NCBI RefSeq assembly: GCF_900095225.1
Contig: NZ_LT607432.1
Span: 1-64,000 of the forward strand
Origin: Pseudomonas sp. UMAB-08
Lineage (GTDB): Bacteria > Pseudomonadota > Gammaproteobacteria > Pseudomonadales > Pseudomonadaceae
Length of the DNA: 64,000 nt
Reading direction: 5' to 3'
Positions within the stretch are counted from its first letter, which is position 1, and each line of letters starts with the position of its first letter. Below the pieces are notes generated by a model, which saw nothing but the letters and a program-made list of their open reading frames with translations, did no database searches and was not told the origin of the DNA. The position numbers and the translations under genes were made by a program. Below, piece after piece: positions 42,914 through 51,241 of the stretch.

Positions 42914-45058
42914 TCAGGAAATTTCGCGGCGGAACGGCGGCAGCGCGTTGAGGATCGCTTTGCCGTAACGCTGGGTGACGACACGTCGGTCGAGCAGCGT
43001 GATGGTGCCTCGGTCTTCTTCAGTCCGCAGCAAACGTCCACAGGCCTGGACCAGACGCAACGACGCGTCAGGCACGGCGATTTCCATGAACGGATTGCCG
43101 CCACGGGCTTCGATCCATTCCGCCAGCGCCGCTTCCACCGGATCATCAGGGACCGCGAACGGGATTTTGGCGATGACCACGTGTTCGCAGTACGCGCCGG
43201 GCAAATCCACCCCTTCGGCAAAACTGGCCAGGCCAAACAGTACGCTGGACTCACCACTGTCGACCCGCGCTTTGTGCTTGTTCAGGGTTTCCTGCTTGGA
43301 CAGGTTGCCTTGAATGAAAACCTGCTTACGCCAGTCGCGCTCAAGGCCGTCGAATACTTCCTGCATCTGTTTACGCGAGGAGAACAGCACCAGGGTGCCA
43401 CGCGAGCCCTCTACCAGTTTCGGCAGCTCGCGGATGATGGCAGCGGTGTGCGCCACGGCATCGCGGGGGTCTGCCTTGAGGTCCGGCACGCGCAACACAC
43501 CCGCATCGGCGTGATGAAACGGGCTTGGCACCACGGCGGTTACTGCGCCTTTGGGCAGGCCTGCACGCATGCGAAAACGATCGAATTTACCCAGTGCGGT
43601 CAAGGTCGCCGAGGTCACCAGAGCGCCATAGGCAACGTTCCACAGGTTACGCCGGAGCATTTCCGCCGCGAGAATAGGGCTGGCGTTGACTTCGATATCG
43701 AACAACGAACCGCTGTCGGCCAGGGTCAACCAGCGCGCCATGGGCGGGCTGTCTTCCGGGTCTTCAGCGGTAAAGGCCGTCCACAACTCCCAGTTGCCAT
43801 GGGCGCGGGCCAGCAAGCTGCCGAACAGCGGGTACCACTCTTCGGCTTGATGGCTGGCGATGCCAATGTTGACCTCGCCATCCATCCCTTCCTTGAGCAG
43901 CTCGGTCAGGCGCGTGAACAGGTCATCCAGCCGGGAAAAGCCCTTCTTCAACTCGATGCCCATGTCGCGCATGTGCTCGGGCACCACGCCACCGATGAAG
44001 CGGTGACGTGGGCGCTCGCGGCCTTCCATGTCTTCACCGGCCTTGAAATCGGCCAATTGTTCACAGGCGGCGAACATGAACTGTTGCTGGGTCTTGATCT
44101 CACGGGCCAGTTCCGGCACCTGCTCGATCAACTTGCCCAAGTCGCCCGGCAAAGGGTGCTGGGCCAGCAGTTTGGCGAGGTTCTTGGCGGTCTGCTCCAG
44201 CCAGTCCGACGTCGAGCGCAGGCGCGTGTAATGGGCAAAGTGGCCGATGGCTTTATCCGGCAGGTGATGGCCTTCATCGAATACGTACAGGGTCTCGCGC
44301 GGGTCAGGCAACACCGCGCCGCCGCCCAACGCCAGGTCTGCCAGCACCATGTCGTGGTTGGTGACGATGACATCGACTTTACTCATGCCCTCACGGGCCT
44401 TATAAAAAGCGCATTGGCCGAAGTTCGGGCAATGGCGATTGGTGCACTGGCTATGGTCGGTGGTCAGGCGCGCCCAATCCTGGTCTTCCAGCGCTTGCGG
44501 CCAGCTGTCACGGTCGCCGTCCCATTTATTGCCGGCGAGCTTTTCGATCATGCTGGTAAACAGCTTCTGACTGGCCTCATCGACTTCGATTTTGAAGCCT
44601 TCTTCTTCGAAAAGCTGGGCAGTGGCGTTGGTTGCATCACCTTCCTGCAGCAGCATGTCGAGCTTGGACAGGCACATATAGCGGCCGCGCCCCTTGGCCA
44701 GGGCGAAGCTGAAGTTCAATCCACTATTGCGCATCAGGTCCGGCAAGTCTTTGTAGACGATCTGCTCCTGCAGAGCGACGGTGGCCGTGGCGATTACCAG
44801 GCGCTTGCCCGCCGCCTTGGCAGTCGGAATCGCTGCAATGGCATACGCCACGGTCTTGCCGGTGCCGGTGCCCGCCTCGACGGCGACCACTGCCGGGTCG
44901 CCCGAACGCCGGCCTTCCTCGTCAGTGTCGATGTCGCCCAGCACTTTGGCGATCTCGGCGATCATCAAACGCTGGCCATAGCGCGGCTTGAGGCTCTTGG
45001 CTTCGAGGAAACGCGAATAGGCGCCCTGGATCTGGGATTTGAGTTCGTTACTGATCAT
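42914..45058 (-). CDS. dinG: ATP-dependent DNA helicase DinG
   Basis: This 714-residue XPD-like superfamily 2 helicase unwinds R-loops and D-loops 5' to 3'. Walker A is EAGTGTGKT (residues 61-69), motif II DEGHHLPD (DEAH variant), and the end motif VQACGRLLRTEEDRG near 680. The four cluster cysteines are present at 129, 205, 210 and 216 (the last three as C-x4-C-x5-C), matching the [4Fe-4S] spacing of E. coli DinG. It acts in the cytosol in DNA repair and transcription-replication conflicts. A LexA-like sequence lies 35 bp upstream of the start. Confidence 0.95.
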   Translation of the reverse strand: MISNELKSQIQGAYSRFLEAKSLKPRYGQRLMIAEIAKVLGDIDTDEEGRRSGDPAVVAVEAGTGTGKTVAYAIAAIPTAKAAGKRLVIATATVALQEQIVYKDLPDLMRNSGLNFSFALAKGRGRYMCLSKLDMLLQEGDATNATAQLFEEEGFKIEVDEASQKLFTSMIEKLAGNKWDGDRDSWPQALEDQDWARLTTDHSQCTNRHCPNFGQCAFYKAREGMSKVDVIVTNHDMVLADLALGGGAVLPDPRETLYVFDEGHHLPDKAIGHFAHYTRLRSTSDWLEQTAKNLAKLLAQHPLPGDLGKLIEQVPELAREIKTQQQFMFAACEQLADFKAGEDMEGRERPRHRFIGGVVPEHMRDMGIELKKGFSRLDDLFTRLTELLKEGMDGEVNIGIASHQAEEWYPLFGSLLARAHGNWELWTAFTAEDPEDSPPMARWLTLADSGSLFDIEVNASPILAAEMLRRNLWNVAYGALVTSATLTALGKFDRFRMRAGLPKGAVTAVVPSPFHHADAGVLRVPDLKADPRDAVAHTAAIIRELPKLVEGSRGTLVLFSSRKQMQEVFDGLERDWRKQVFIQGNLSKQETLNKHKARVDSGESSVLFGLASFAEGVDLPGAYCEHVVIAKIPFAVPDDPVEAALAEWIEARGGNPFMEIAVPDASLRLVQACGRLLRTEEDRGTITLLDRRVVTQRYGKAILNALPPFRREIS

Positions 45059-45092
45059 TGGCTTAGGGCGCTACGAATGCTGGATGAGGGTG

Positions 45093-45108
45093 CTGGATAA
45101 ATTTTCAG
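45093..45108. promoter_or_regulatory. LexA-like box upstream of dinG
   Basis: CTGGATAAATTTTCAG has the outer CTG...CAG arms and A/T-rich centre of the 16-bp LexA operator (CTGT-N8-ACAG), with a mismatch at position 4 of each arm. It is 35 bp before the dinG ATG. E. coli dinG is LexA-controlled, which makes the site plausible, not proven. Confidence 0.35.
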
Positions 45109-45169
45109 TGTTTCTGAGAGGCCGCTATCATACCGTGCTAATTCCTCTCGCGCAGAATGGAGTACCCGA

Positions 45170-45634
45170 ATGACCGCTTTCGCCCTTGTCTACCCGTTGC
45201 ACGTGCTGGCCGCCCTGATCTGGGTCGGCGGTATGTTCTTCGCCTGGATGGTCTTGCGCCCGGCAGCCGGTGTCGCTCTGGAAGGTCCTGCGCGCCTGAA
45301 ATTGTGGGTCCAGGTGTTTCCGCGCTTCTTTCTCTGGGTCTGGGTGGCGGTGGTGGTATTGCCCGTCACAGGCGTAGGCATGATCCATCTGCAGTTCGCC
45401 GGTTTTGAACTGGCGCCGCGTTATGTGCAGGTAATGATGGGCTTGTACGTGGTGATGGTGGCGCTGTTTATCCGCATCCAGGCACTGCAATTGCCTGAAC
45501 TGCGCCGTGCGGTGGCAGCCGAACAATGGCCAGAGGGCGCTGCTGTATTGGGCCGTATTCGCCGCCTGGTGGGGATTAATCTGATCGTGGGGCTGGTGCT
45601 GGTGGCCGTGGCTGCGGCTCGGTTCGGGTTTTGA
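45170..45634 (+). CDS. CopD-like integral membrane protein
   Basis: This is a 154-residue inner-membrane protein with four hydrophobic helices (residues about 5-30, 45-70, 80-105 and 130-152). The first helix reads VYPLHVLAALIWVGGMFFAW, with His and Trp placed as in the CopD/YozB family, and HLQFAGFELAPRYVQVMMGL follows. These proteins have possible copper or haem ligands (His10 here), but a role is not established for this short form. GGAG lies 8 nt before the ATG. It is divergent from dinG and convergent with the collagen-like gene. Confidence 0.78.
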   Translation: MTAFALVYPLHVLAALIWVGGMFFAWMVLRPAAGVALEGPARLKLWVQVFPRFFLWVWVAVVVLPVTGVGMIHLQFAGFELAPRYVQVMMGLYVVMVALFIRIQALQLPELRRAVAAEQWPEGAAVLGRIRRLVGINLIVGLVLVAVAAARFGF

Positions 45635-45672
45635 CAAGCAATCGGTGAAGCGCGCCTGATCAGAGGCTCAGC

Positions 45673-45701
45673 CTCGGGCGGTGTATCGGATACACCGCCC
45701 G
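45673..45701. terminator. 14-bp hairpin between convergent genes
   Basis: TCGGGCGGTGTATC (45673-45686) pairs perfectly with 45688-45701 around a single base. It lies between the CopD-like stop (45634) and the collagen-like stop (45711). There is no T run, so it may act as a rho-independent block only weakly, or as a 3'-end stabiliser for both messages. Confidence 0.5.
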
Positions 45702-45710
45702 AATACCGGC

Positions 45711-46469
45711 TTACAAACGCTGCAAGGTCAACGCACCATTGGGACCTGCCGCGCCGGGCTGGCCCGGTTGACCTGGCTTACCGGCTTTTCCGCCGTCAGC
45801 ACGATAGACCACGCAGCCCTTTGAAGCGCCACCCTTGCCGGGATGGCCGCCCTCTCCTGCCAGACCACCCGCGCCGCCGTTGACCTGCACGTTCACACGC
45901 TCTGCCGGAAAGCTTTGTGGCAGTTCGATACGCACCTGCGCACCCGCTGCACCGTCGTGACCGTTGCCCCCATTGTCGCCATCATGCCCGCGACCCGCCT
46001 GACCCCAGGTGCAACCCGGAGCCTGACCATTCGCGCCGTCCAGGCCGACAAAACCGGGCGCGCCCGAACCACCACGGGCATCGACCGATAACGCTTCTGC
46101 CGTCAGGTTTTCCAGGCGCAAGGTCAGGTTACGGCCGGGCAATGCGGGTTTGAGGAATGTGCCGGGAGCGCCACGGGCAGTGATCTGGCTACCTGACGCC
46201 AACTGACCACGGCCTACCACCAGATTGAAGCCCTGTTCGCTGGGCACAATCGCAATCCGCGCTTCGTGGCCCAGTATCAATTCACCGACCTTTACTTCGA
46301 CCAGACTGGAGGGAATCAGCAAGGTGCCGTAATCGGCGACTTCCAGACGTTCCAGTTGCAAGACGCTGGTTTTACCGGGCAGACGCATCAGCGAATGCGA
46401 CTCGACCGTGACCACTTGGGCGATGGCCATCGGGCTGCACAATAAGGCCAACAGGCAAAGCTTACGCAT
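45711..46469 (-). CDS. Exported glycine-rich, collagen-like protein
   Basis: This is a 252-residue protein. Signal peptide MRKLCLLALLCSPMAIA is cleaved before QVVTVES. Residues 18-140 form a beta-rich domain. The C-terminal 110 residues are strongly Gly-rich, with Gly-X-Y runs (GKPGQPGQPGAAGPNGA near the end, GHDGDNGGNGHDGAAGA near 180) broken by a short beta segment, and two Cys (APGCTWG, SKGCVVY) inside them. Bacterial collagen-like proteins can trimerise at surfaces; whether this one does is unknown. GGAGG lies 6 nt before the ATG. The start overlaps the upstream DUF1145 gene by 8 nt, so the two are co-expressed. Confidence 0.8.
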   Translation of the reverse strand: MRKLCLLALLCSPMAIAQVVTVESHSLMRLPGKTSVLQLERLEVADYGTLLIPSSLVEVKVGELILGHEARIAIVPSEQGFNLVVGRGQLASGSQITARGAPGTFLKPALPGRNLTLRLENLTAEALSVDARGGSGAPGFVGLDGANGQAPGCTWGQAGRGHDGDNGGNGHDGAAGAQVRIELPQSFPAERVNVQVNGGAGGLAGEGGHPGKGGASKGCVVYRADGGKAGKPGQPGQPGAAGPNGALTLQRL

Positions 46470-46737
46470 GAGCAACCTCCGCCGATGGGCGGGAAATGGA
46501 CTGGATGTGAAAAATACCGAACACAAGAATTTGCAGGCGGTCGCGCCATGGATGAACACGCCCGCGCAGGTTGCTATTGAATAGCATCAGTTCAAGCAGG
46601 TGGGTCAGCAATGCCAGGCTGCCGGCCAGACTGAGCAACACATCGAAAGGACTTGGCAGCACAGTGACCCTATTGACCAGCACCATCAGCCAGAATCCCA
46701 GCGTCATCACCTTCCCCAACCCCCAAAACAGCTTCAT
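46462..46737 (-). CDS. DUF1145 family membrane protein
   Basis: This is a 91-residue inner-membrane protein with two helices (residues about 8-27 and 32-56) and the DUF1145 ending LRGRVHPWRDRLQILVFGIFHIQSI. No function is known for the family. The start at 46737 gives the conserved MKLFWGLGK opening with a GGGG-type ribosome site; an ATG five codons earlier is possible. The last 8 nt overlap the collagen-like gene. Confidence 0.82.
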   Translation of the reverse strand: MKLFWGLGKVMTLGFWLMVLVNRVTVLPSPFDVLLSLAGSLALLTHLLELMLFNSNLRGRVHPWRDRLQILVFGIFHIQSISRPSAEVAHA

Positions 46738-46899
46738 ACATGCCCCTGGCAATTATTCTTTCGCGCACAGTAACGGCTTCTGCGCGAGATTTGCCAGCGG
46801 CCATTTAAAAATGTTCGAGCGCCCCGATTAGAGATGCTGTCTGCACCGTTAAAAATGTCGAGGCGACACACACGCATCGACCCGACATGTGTAAGCGCA

Positions 46900-47604
46900 T
46901 CAACGATTGATTTTAATTTCCACACGACGGTTCAAGGCGCGCCCTTCAGCCGTTTTGTTATCGGCGACCGGACGACTTTCGCCTTCACCCACTACGGAGA
47001 CGAAGCTGCTGCGTGCAATGCCCGTACTGACCAGATAATCAGTAACCGACATCGCCCGTTTTTTCGAGAGCTTCTTGTTGTAAGCGTCACTGCCGACACT
47101 GTCGGTGTGCCCGCTGACATGCAGTTGAGCGCTGGGCGCTTCTCTTTTCAGTCGCGTACTGATGAGGTCGAGTTTCGATTTATCAGCGGGGGTCAGTTTC
47201 GCCGAGTCGAACTTGAAGTACACGTCGTTGATAACAATCGTTTCTTCTTTAGGCACAACCGCTTCTACGACGACCGGTTCAGGCGCCGGGGCCACAACAG
47301 CTGGGCAGCCATTGGCATCGACCTGCACGCCTTTAGGCGTACCAGGGCACTTGTCGCGGCTGTCCGGTACACCATCACCATCTTCGTCGCCATCGCCGTG
47401 CACCCAGCAATAAGCGGCAGCCACGCCACCGCCGATCAACGCACCATAGCCCGCGAAAGTGGCGTTTTGAATCGCCCCTAATCCCGCACCGGTTACGCCA
47501 CCGACTGCGGCACACATAGGCCAGTCGGTTTTTTGCAAACCTGCACAACCCGTCAATACACTGGTCAGCAGAATAAGAGGTAACGCTACCCGAAACATGC
47601 TCAT
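46900..47604 (-). CDS. OmpA-family lipoprotein with a calcium-type repeat
   Basis: This 234-residue protein has a lipobox (TSVLTGC, Cys19). Then come a Gly-rich segment resembling a glycine zipper (GGVTGAGLGAIQNATFAG), a thrombospondin-3-like repeat DGDEDGDGVPDSRDKCPGTP that probably binds Ca2+ (about residues 70-90), a Pro/Val hinge, and the C-terminal OmpA peptidoglycan-binding domain (HVSGHTDSVGSDAYNKKLSK; NRRVEIKINR). It should bridge outer membrane and cell wall. I start at 47604, where AGGAG has a 9-nt spacer; the ATG three codons earlier directly abuts it. It resembles OprF-type tails but lacks the barrel. Confidence 0.86.
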   Translation of the reverse strand: MSMFRVALPLILLTSVLTGCAGLQKTDWPMCAAVGGVTGAGLGAIQNATFAGYGALIGGGVAAAYCWVHGDGDEDGDGVPDSRDKCPGTPKGVQVDANGCPAVVAPAPEPVVVEAVVPKEETIVINDVYFKFDSAKLTPADKSKLDLISTRLKREAPSAQLHVSGHTDSVGSDAYNKKLSKKRAMSVTDYLVSTGIARSSFVSVVGEGESRPVADNKTAEGRALNRRVEIKINR

Positions 47605-47774
47605 TGAGTTCATCTCCTATGGGATCGGTCCAGAACCGATGCATTTGGAGTAAAGACCCCACTTTCAGAGTGCGCCAACCCACTGCAATAAAAGCGTCCC
47701 GCAAACGTGATACGCATAGGACTAGGCCATCTCGCTACAGCAGGCTAGTCTTGCAACTCAATTGAGGATTTTCG

Positions 47775-48272
47775 ATGACCGAAGGCTTTTCTGTGCGCAC
47801 GCCCCAACAGGCGCTGGCCGCATTACTTGATCGTTACGCACCCAAGCGTTTGTTGTTGATCGGTGCCGGAAGTTTTCCTGCACTTGAGGCGTTTCAGGCT
47901 GCTCACCCGGAAACCGAACTGGCCCATGCCGCACCCGGCGCCTTGCCGGCCGAGCTGGCGGCGCAACGCTTCGATCTGGCACTGGTGGTCGATTGCCTGG
48001 AGCATTTGCCCAAACGCCTCGGCCTGGAACTGCTGGGCGGGATCCGCAACCTGAACGCCAGCCGCATTGCCGTGCTCGCAGATCTGCATGCGTGCGGCTG
48101 GCAGGACACGGACTTTTATTCACTGGCACTGCAAGCCAGTGAACGCTTTGCCCGTGACGAGCAGATTCTGACCTTGTTCACTTACGACCTGCGTGAATAC
48201 AAACAAGTCCCCGACTGGCTGAACGCCAAGTTCTGGGCCAATCCAGAGAATTTCGGCAAGTACTGGTGGTAA
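47775..48272 (+). CDS. DUF6231 / methyltransferase-like protein
   Basis: This is a 165-residue cytosolic protein with a Rossmann-like opening (KRLLLIGAGSFPALEAFQAA near residue 24) and VVDCLEHLPKRLGLELLGGI near 70, the places where class I methyltransferases bind SAM and have their DCLEH-like motif. The glycine loop is degenerate (GAGSF in place of GxGxG), so activity is uncertain. The C-terminal half (YDLREYKQVPDWLNAKFW) is specific to this family. GAGGA lies 8 nt before the ATG. It is followed after 3 nt by the ychJ-type gene, so they form an operon. Confidence 0.8.
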   Translation: MTEGFSVRTPQQALAALLDRYAPKRLLLIGAGSFPALEAFQAAHPETELAHAAPGALPAELAAQRFDLALVVDCLEHLPKRLGLELLGGIRNLNASRIAVLADLHACGWQDTDFYSLALQASERFARDEQILTLFTYDLREYKQVPDWLNAKFWANPENFGKYWW

Positions 48273-48275
48273 ATC

Positions 48276-48749
48276 ATGAGTAGTTCGATCTGCCCGTGTG
48301 GCAGCGGCAATTTACTGGACGCCTGCTGCGGGCATTATCACGCGGGCCTCCCCGCCCCAAGCGCGGAAGCCTTGATGCGCTCGCGCTACAGCGCCTATGT
48401 ACTGGGCTTGATCGACTACCTGCTGGACACCACGCTGCCCGCGCAGAAGGAAGGTCTGGATCGCCAATCGATCAGTGACTGGAGCGCACACAGCACCTGG
48501 CTGGGCCTGACCGTCGAAAACGTGGAAGTGTTCGGCGGTAAACCCGAGCATGCGTTTGTAACCTTTGTTGCTCGCTGGCATGACGGCAGTGGCGAGCACA
48601 GCCATCGTGAGCGCTCGGCGTTCGTGCAGAATGAGGGTCGTTGGTATTTCATCGATCCCACCGTGCAGCTCAAGGCCGGACGCAACGACGCGTGCCCCTG
48701 TGGCAGCGGGCAAAAATTCAAGAAGTGTTGCGCCGGTTATCTGGGCTGA
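48276..48749 (+). CDS. YchJ-family protein with two SEC-C metal-binding motifs
   Basis: This 157-residue protein begins and ends with SEC-C zinc motifs: CPCGSGNLLDACC at residues 6-18 and CPCGSGQKFKKCC at about 140-152. A central NTF2-like YchJ domain (ALMRSRYSAYVLGLIDYL; FVARWHDGSGEHSHRERSAF) lies between them. The same motif lets SecA bind zinc and SecB. YchJ's role is unknown. It starts 3 nt after the previous gene stops and converges with the next. Confidence 0.9.
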   Translation: MSSSICPCGSGNLLDACCGHYHAGLPAPSAEALMRSRYSAYVLGLIDYLLDTTLPAQKEGLDRQSISDWSAHSTWLGLTVENVEVFGGKPEHAFVTFVARWHDGSGEHSHRERSAFVQNEGRWYFIDPTVQLKAGRNDACPCGSGQKFKKCCAGYLG

Positions 48750-48756
48750 ATCGGGT

Positions 48757-49293
48757 TCAGCTCAACGATAGGTACGACGTGTCTGGCGCAGGCCCTGGCT
48801 TGGGCCTCTCTAGCTGGCCCATGTCACTGCCCACTGGTGCCAGGCTGATTTGTGACAAATCCAGACGCGGCGCTGGCGTCTCGGCTTTTGGGTCCTGCAT
48901 ATCGCTACCCACCTCTGCGATCGAGAAATCAGGGGCATCTACCGCCGAAAAAGCCGCCATGTAGGCGTCTCTTGGGGCCACGTGTGATCGGTGACCAGGT
49001 TGAACCGGGCGGTTAAAGCCAGGCGCATCGGGCGGCGGCGCCAGCTCCACTTCCTCCATATCAACCTGCATGTCGACCTTTTCGACCAGGGCCCCGGCGC
49101 GCTCAAGCGTCGAGCGATATTTCTCTGCCGCAGCCTCATCGAGATTGTTCTTGAGCACCAGACGACGTCCGGAAAACAGCAGCTCGATGCGCTGGGCATC
49201 CGCCTGAAACAACTTCGCCAGGTTCGCCTCGACCCGCTCGCGCTGGGCGCCGGGGACCAATTGGCCCGTAAAGACAATTTCGTAAAGGTTCAT
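48757..49293 (-). CDS. Conserved Pseudomonas protein of unknown function
   Basis: This is a 178-residue soluble protein. Residues 1-75 form a compact domain (YEIVFTGQLVPGAQRERVEANLAKLF...FSGRRLVLKNNLDEAAAEKY) that recurs at the N-terminus of several Pseudomonas proteins, often before a membrane domain. Here it is followed by an acidic, Pro-rich low-complexity tail with no membrane helix. The tail repeats APxxGSDM-like blocks (EVGSDMQDP, PVGSDMGQL). Function unknown. AGGAG lies about 8 nt before the ATG. Confidence 0.75.
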   Translation of the reverse strand: MNLYEIVFTGQLVPGAQRERVEANLAKLFQADAQRIELLFSGRRLVLKNNLDEAAAEKYRSTLERAGALVEKVDMQVDMEEVELAPPPDAPGFNRPVQPGHRSHVAPRDAYMAAFSAVDAPDFSIAEVGSDMQDPKAETPAPRLDLSQISLAPVGSDMGQLERPKPGPAPDTSYLSLS

Positions 49294-49362
49294 TGGCCAT
49301 ACTCCTACTGCACATGCCCAGAGTATGGCGCAAGCCCACGCTCACAGGTCAAGAGGAAGTGC

Positions 49363-50322
49363 TCAGAGCCCTGCTGGCTTGGGGAGATCGACGTGATCGA
49401 GGTCTGGCTTGCTCCAAGGGTCGACATGCGTCATCAGGTTCAAGACTCGATGACGTTGCATCACATTCTGACGCGCCTCAACTGCAATCTCATGCCCCTC
49501 TTCAACGGTAATCGAAGCGTCCACCTCTATATGGGCGTCAACAATGATCATGTCGCCCATTTTACGCGTGCGTATATCGTGAACACCCTTGATACCAGGC
49601 GTTTCAATGAGCGTATTGCGAATCATGGCGACTTCTTTCTCGTCCGCAGCGCGGTCCATCAGGTCATGCAACGCATCCCAACTAAACGACCAGCCCATCT
49701 TGGAAACCATGCACCCGACAATCAGTGCCGCGATGGGATCAAGGATCGGATAACCCGCAAGGTTACCGACAATGCCAATCCCCACTACCAGCGATGAGGC
49801 GGCGTCTGACCGGGCGTGCCAGGCATTCGCAACCAACATGCTTGACTTGACCTTCTTGGCAACAGCCAGCATGAAACGAAACAGCAACTCTTTAGCGACA
49901 AGTGCTCCGGCAGCGACCCATAAAGCAATGACATGCACGGTTTGCACCGTCTCGGGTGCTTCGAGCTTACCGACGGCCGACCAAATCATGCCGACACCGA
50001 CGGCCAGCAACAGTAAACCCAGCACCATTGATGCGGCGGTTTCAAAACGCAAATGCCCATAAGGATGGTCTTCATCCGCGTCCTTCTTACTGTTGTGGCT
50101 GGCGAACAGCACAACAAAGTCTGCCACCAGATCCGACAGCGAGTGAATACCATCGGCGACCAGGCCTTGAGACTTTGACAGTAGTCCCACCGCAATCTGA
50201 GTGAAGGACAGAACAACGTTTACCCCAACACTTACCCATGTGCAGCGAGAGGCAGCCGCTGCCCGTTCAGCAGGGCTATGGAGCTCGTCCTCTGGATCGT
50301 CAGCGAACTCTGGATGACTCAT
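49363..50322 (-). CDS. Cation diffusion facilitator (CDF) transporter
   Basis: This is a 319-residue inner-membrane metal/proton antiporter with six helices. The metal site of helix 2 is in VADGIHSLSDLVAD, and the helix 5 partner is in NAWHARSDAASS near residue 175. A C-terminal cytosolic domain follows (GVHDIRTRKMGDMIIVDAHI) with His residues for regulatory metal binding. The DxxxH/D pattern suggests Fe2+, Zn2+ or Mn2+ export (FieF-like), but the metal is not certain. The start at 50322 has AGGAG 9 nt upstream; the longer frame has no support. Confidence 0.88.
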   Translation of the reverse strand: MSHPEFADDPEDELHSPAERAAAASRCTWVSVGVNVVLSFTQIAVGLLSKSQGLVADGIHSLSDLVADFVVLFASHNSKKDADEDHPYGHLRFETAASMVLGLLLLAVGVGMIWSAVGKLEAPETVQTVHVIALWVAAGALVAKELLFRFMLAVAKKVKSSMLVANAWHARSDAASSLVVGIGIVGNLAGYPILDPIAALIVGCMVSKMGWSFSWDALHDLMDRAADEKEVAMIRNTLIETPGIKGVHDIRTRKMGDMIIVDAHIEVDASITVEEGHEIAVEARQNVMQRHRVLNLMTHVDPWSKPDLDHVDLPKPAGL

Positions 50323-50764
50323 GTGTAGCTTCTCCTGTATCGGTAGAGGACGGCGCGCTGCCCACGTTGAGTTCACTGTGAATTCAGGAGTCTCCAAAGC
50401 GGATATAACACGCGTTGAACGAACAGCGTGAATGAACAACGCATTCAATACTCAGGGCAGACCATTAAATAGGCATTTAACAGGGTGTACATGCGAACGA
50501 TTCAAAGTATGCAAACATTCTTATTTAGCAGGGTGCTATTTTAGATGACCCGTTTCTGTTGAGACAAGCGCATTACTTCATACAAAGCTTAAGGTTTCCT
50601 GAACACACGTTAATTTTACATTCATAAGAGGGGACTGTAATAACAGGTGTTGTTTATCAAGTTACCGTCCCGCAAGGCGGCTCTTTTTACTTCAGCGTCC
50701 GGGCCTCTTTGACGTCCGCCCGACCCCACAAGGATGACCGCCCTCCGGGAAAATATGACGCTAC
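50323..50764. other. Long non-coding gap between the CDF gene and the SEC-C gene
   Basis: This 442-nt stretch holds no convincing gene. About 50450-50660 is clearly more A/T-rich than its surroundings. It must hold the CDF promoter. The only long frame across it (minus strand) is the shadow of the downstream His-rich gene. A small RNA is possible, but I see no clear terminator to mark one. Confidence 0.5.
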
Positions 50765-50789
50765 GCAGGAATTGGGCGATAATTCCTGC
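50765..50789 (+). promoter_or_regulatory. Inverted repeat around a -10-like box before the SEC-C gene
   Basis: GCAGGAATT (50765-50773) and AATTCCTGC (50781-50789) are perfect complements. The loop and right arm contain GATAAT (50778-50783), a good -10 box; TATGAC lies about 18 nt upstream as a weak -35. The ATG is 24 nt further on. The layout resembles the site at 31992-32017. Confidence 0.45.
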
Positions 50790-50813
50790 CGATTTTATTC
50801 TGGAGCGACCTCG

Positions 50814-51011
50814 ATGAACCAAGAAACCCACGTTCATGGCCCTGACTGCAACCACGACCATGATCACCACCACCAGCACGCACACGTCCATGGTCCGGAC
50901 TGCGGCCACGCGCCCCAGGAGCCAGTGCGCAACACCTTGAAGGATGTTGGCCGCAACGACCCATGCCCTTGCGGCAGCGAGAAAAAATTCAAGAAATGCC
51001 ACGGCGCTTAA
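50814..51011 (+). CDS. Small His-rich SEC-C metal-binding protein
   Basis: This is a 65-residue protein in two parts. The N-terminal half is a His/Asp-rich strip with a direct repeat HVHGPDC (residues 6-12 and 24-30) separated by HDHDHHHQHA. The C-terminal half is a SEC-C zinc motif, GRNDPCPCGSEKKFKKCHGA, like the end of SecA. With about 13 His and 5 Cys it can hold several metal ions, most likely zinc. It may be a metal buffer or SecB-contact protein; this is inference. GGAG lies 8 nt before the ATG. The divergent neighbour is a metal exporter. Confidence 0.82.
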   Translation: MNQETHVHGPDCNHDHDHHHQHAHVHGPDCGHAPQEPVRNTLKDVGRNDPCPCGSEKKFKKCHGA

Positions 51012-51241
51012 TGTAACCAGCGCATCGCCAACCGCGCTACGAGCCAACGTGTGTATGCGTTGGTCTAAACGGTCAATCCGCCGAAGCCTTGAATGCCCGG
51101 CGCCTGAAAGGGCGCCTTCGCAGGCAACGTAGTCCACATCCCTGGATAAATCCGCACATTAGCCGCGATGGCTGCTTGCGTGGCGCGTGCCTGCTCACTA
51201 ACGTAGCGCCTTTCCACGCCAACCCCCGCAGGAGCTTTGCC

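Noticed and set aside
42803..45100. A 765-codon plus-strand frame opposite dinG
   Set aside because: Antisense shadow of dinG, which carries all helicase and iron-sulphur motifs.
45711..46091. Repetitive DNA in the collagen-like gene, considered as a CRISPR or tandem array
   Set aside because: The repeats are codon-level Gly-X-Y runs, without constant repeat and spacer lengths.
50622..51137. A 171-codon minus-strand frame across the gap and the SEC-C gene
   Set aside because: Its hydrophobic valine-rich part is just the reverse complement of the His-rich tract; the plus-strand gene has a ribosome site and a SEC-C motif.
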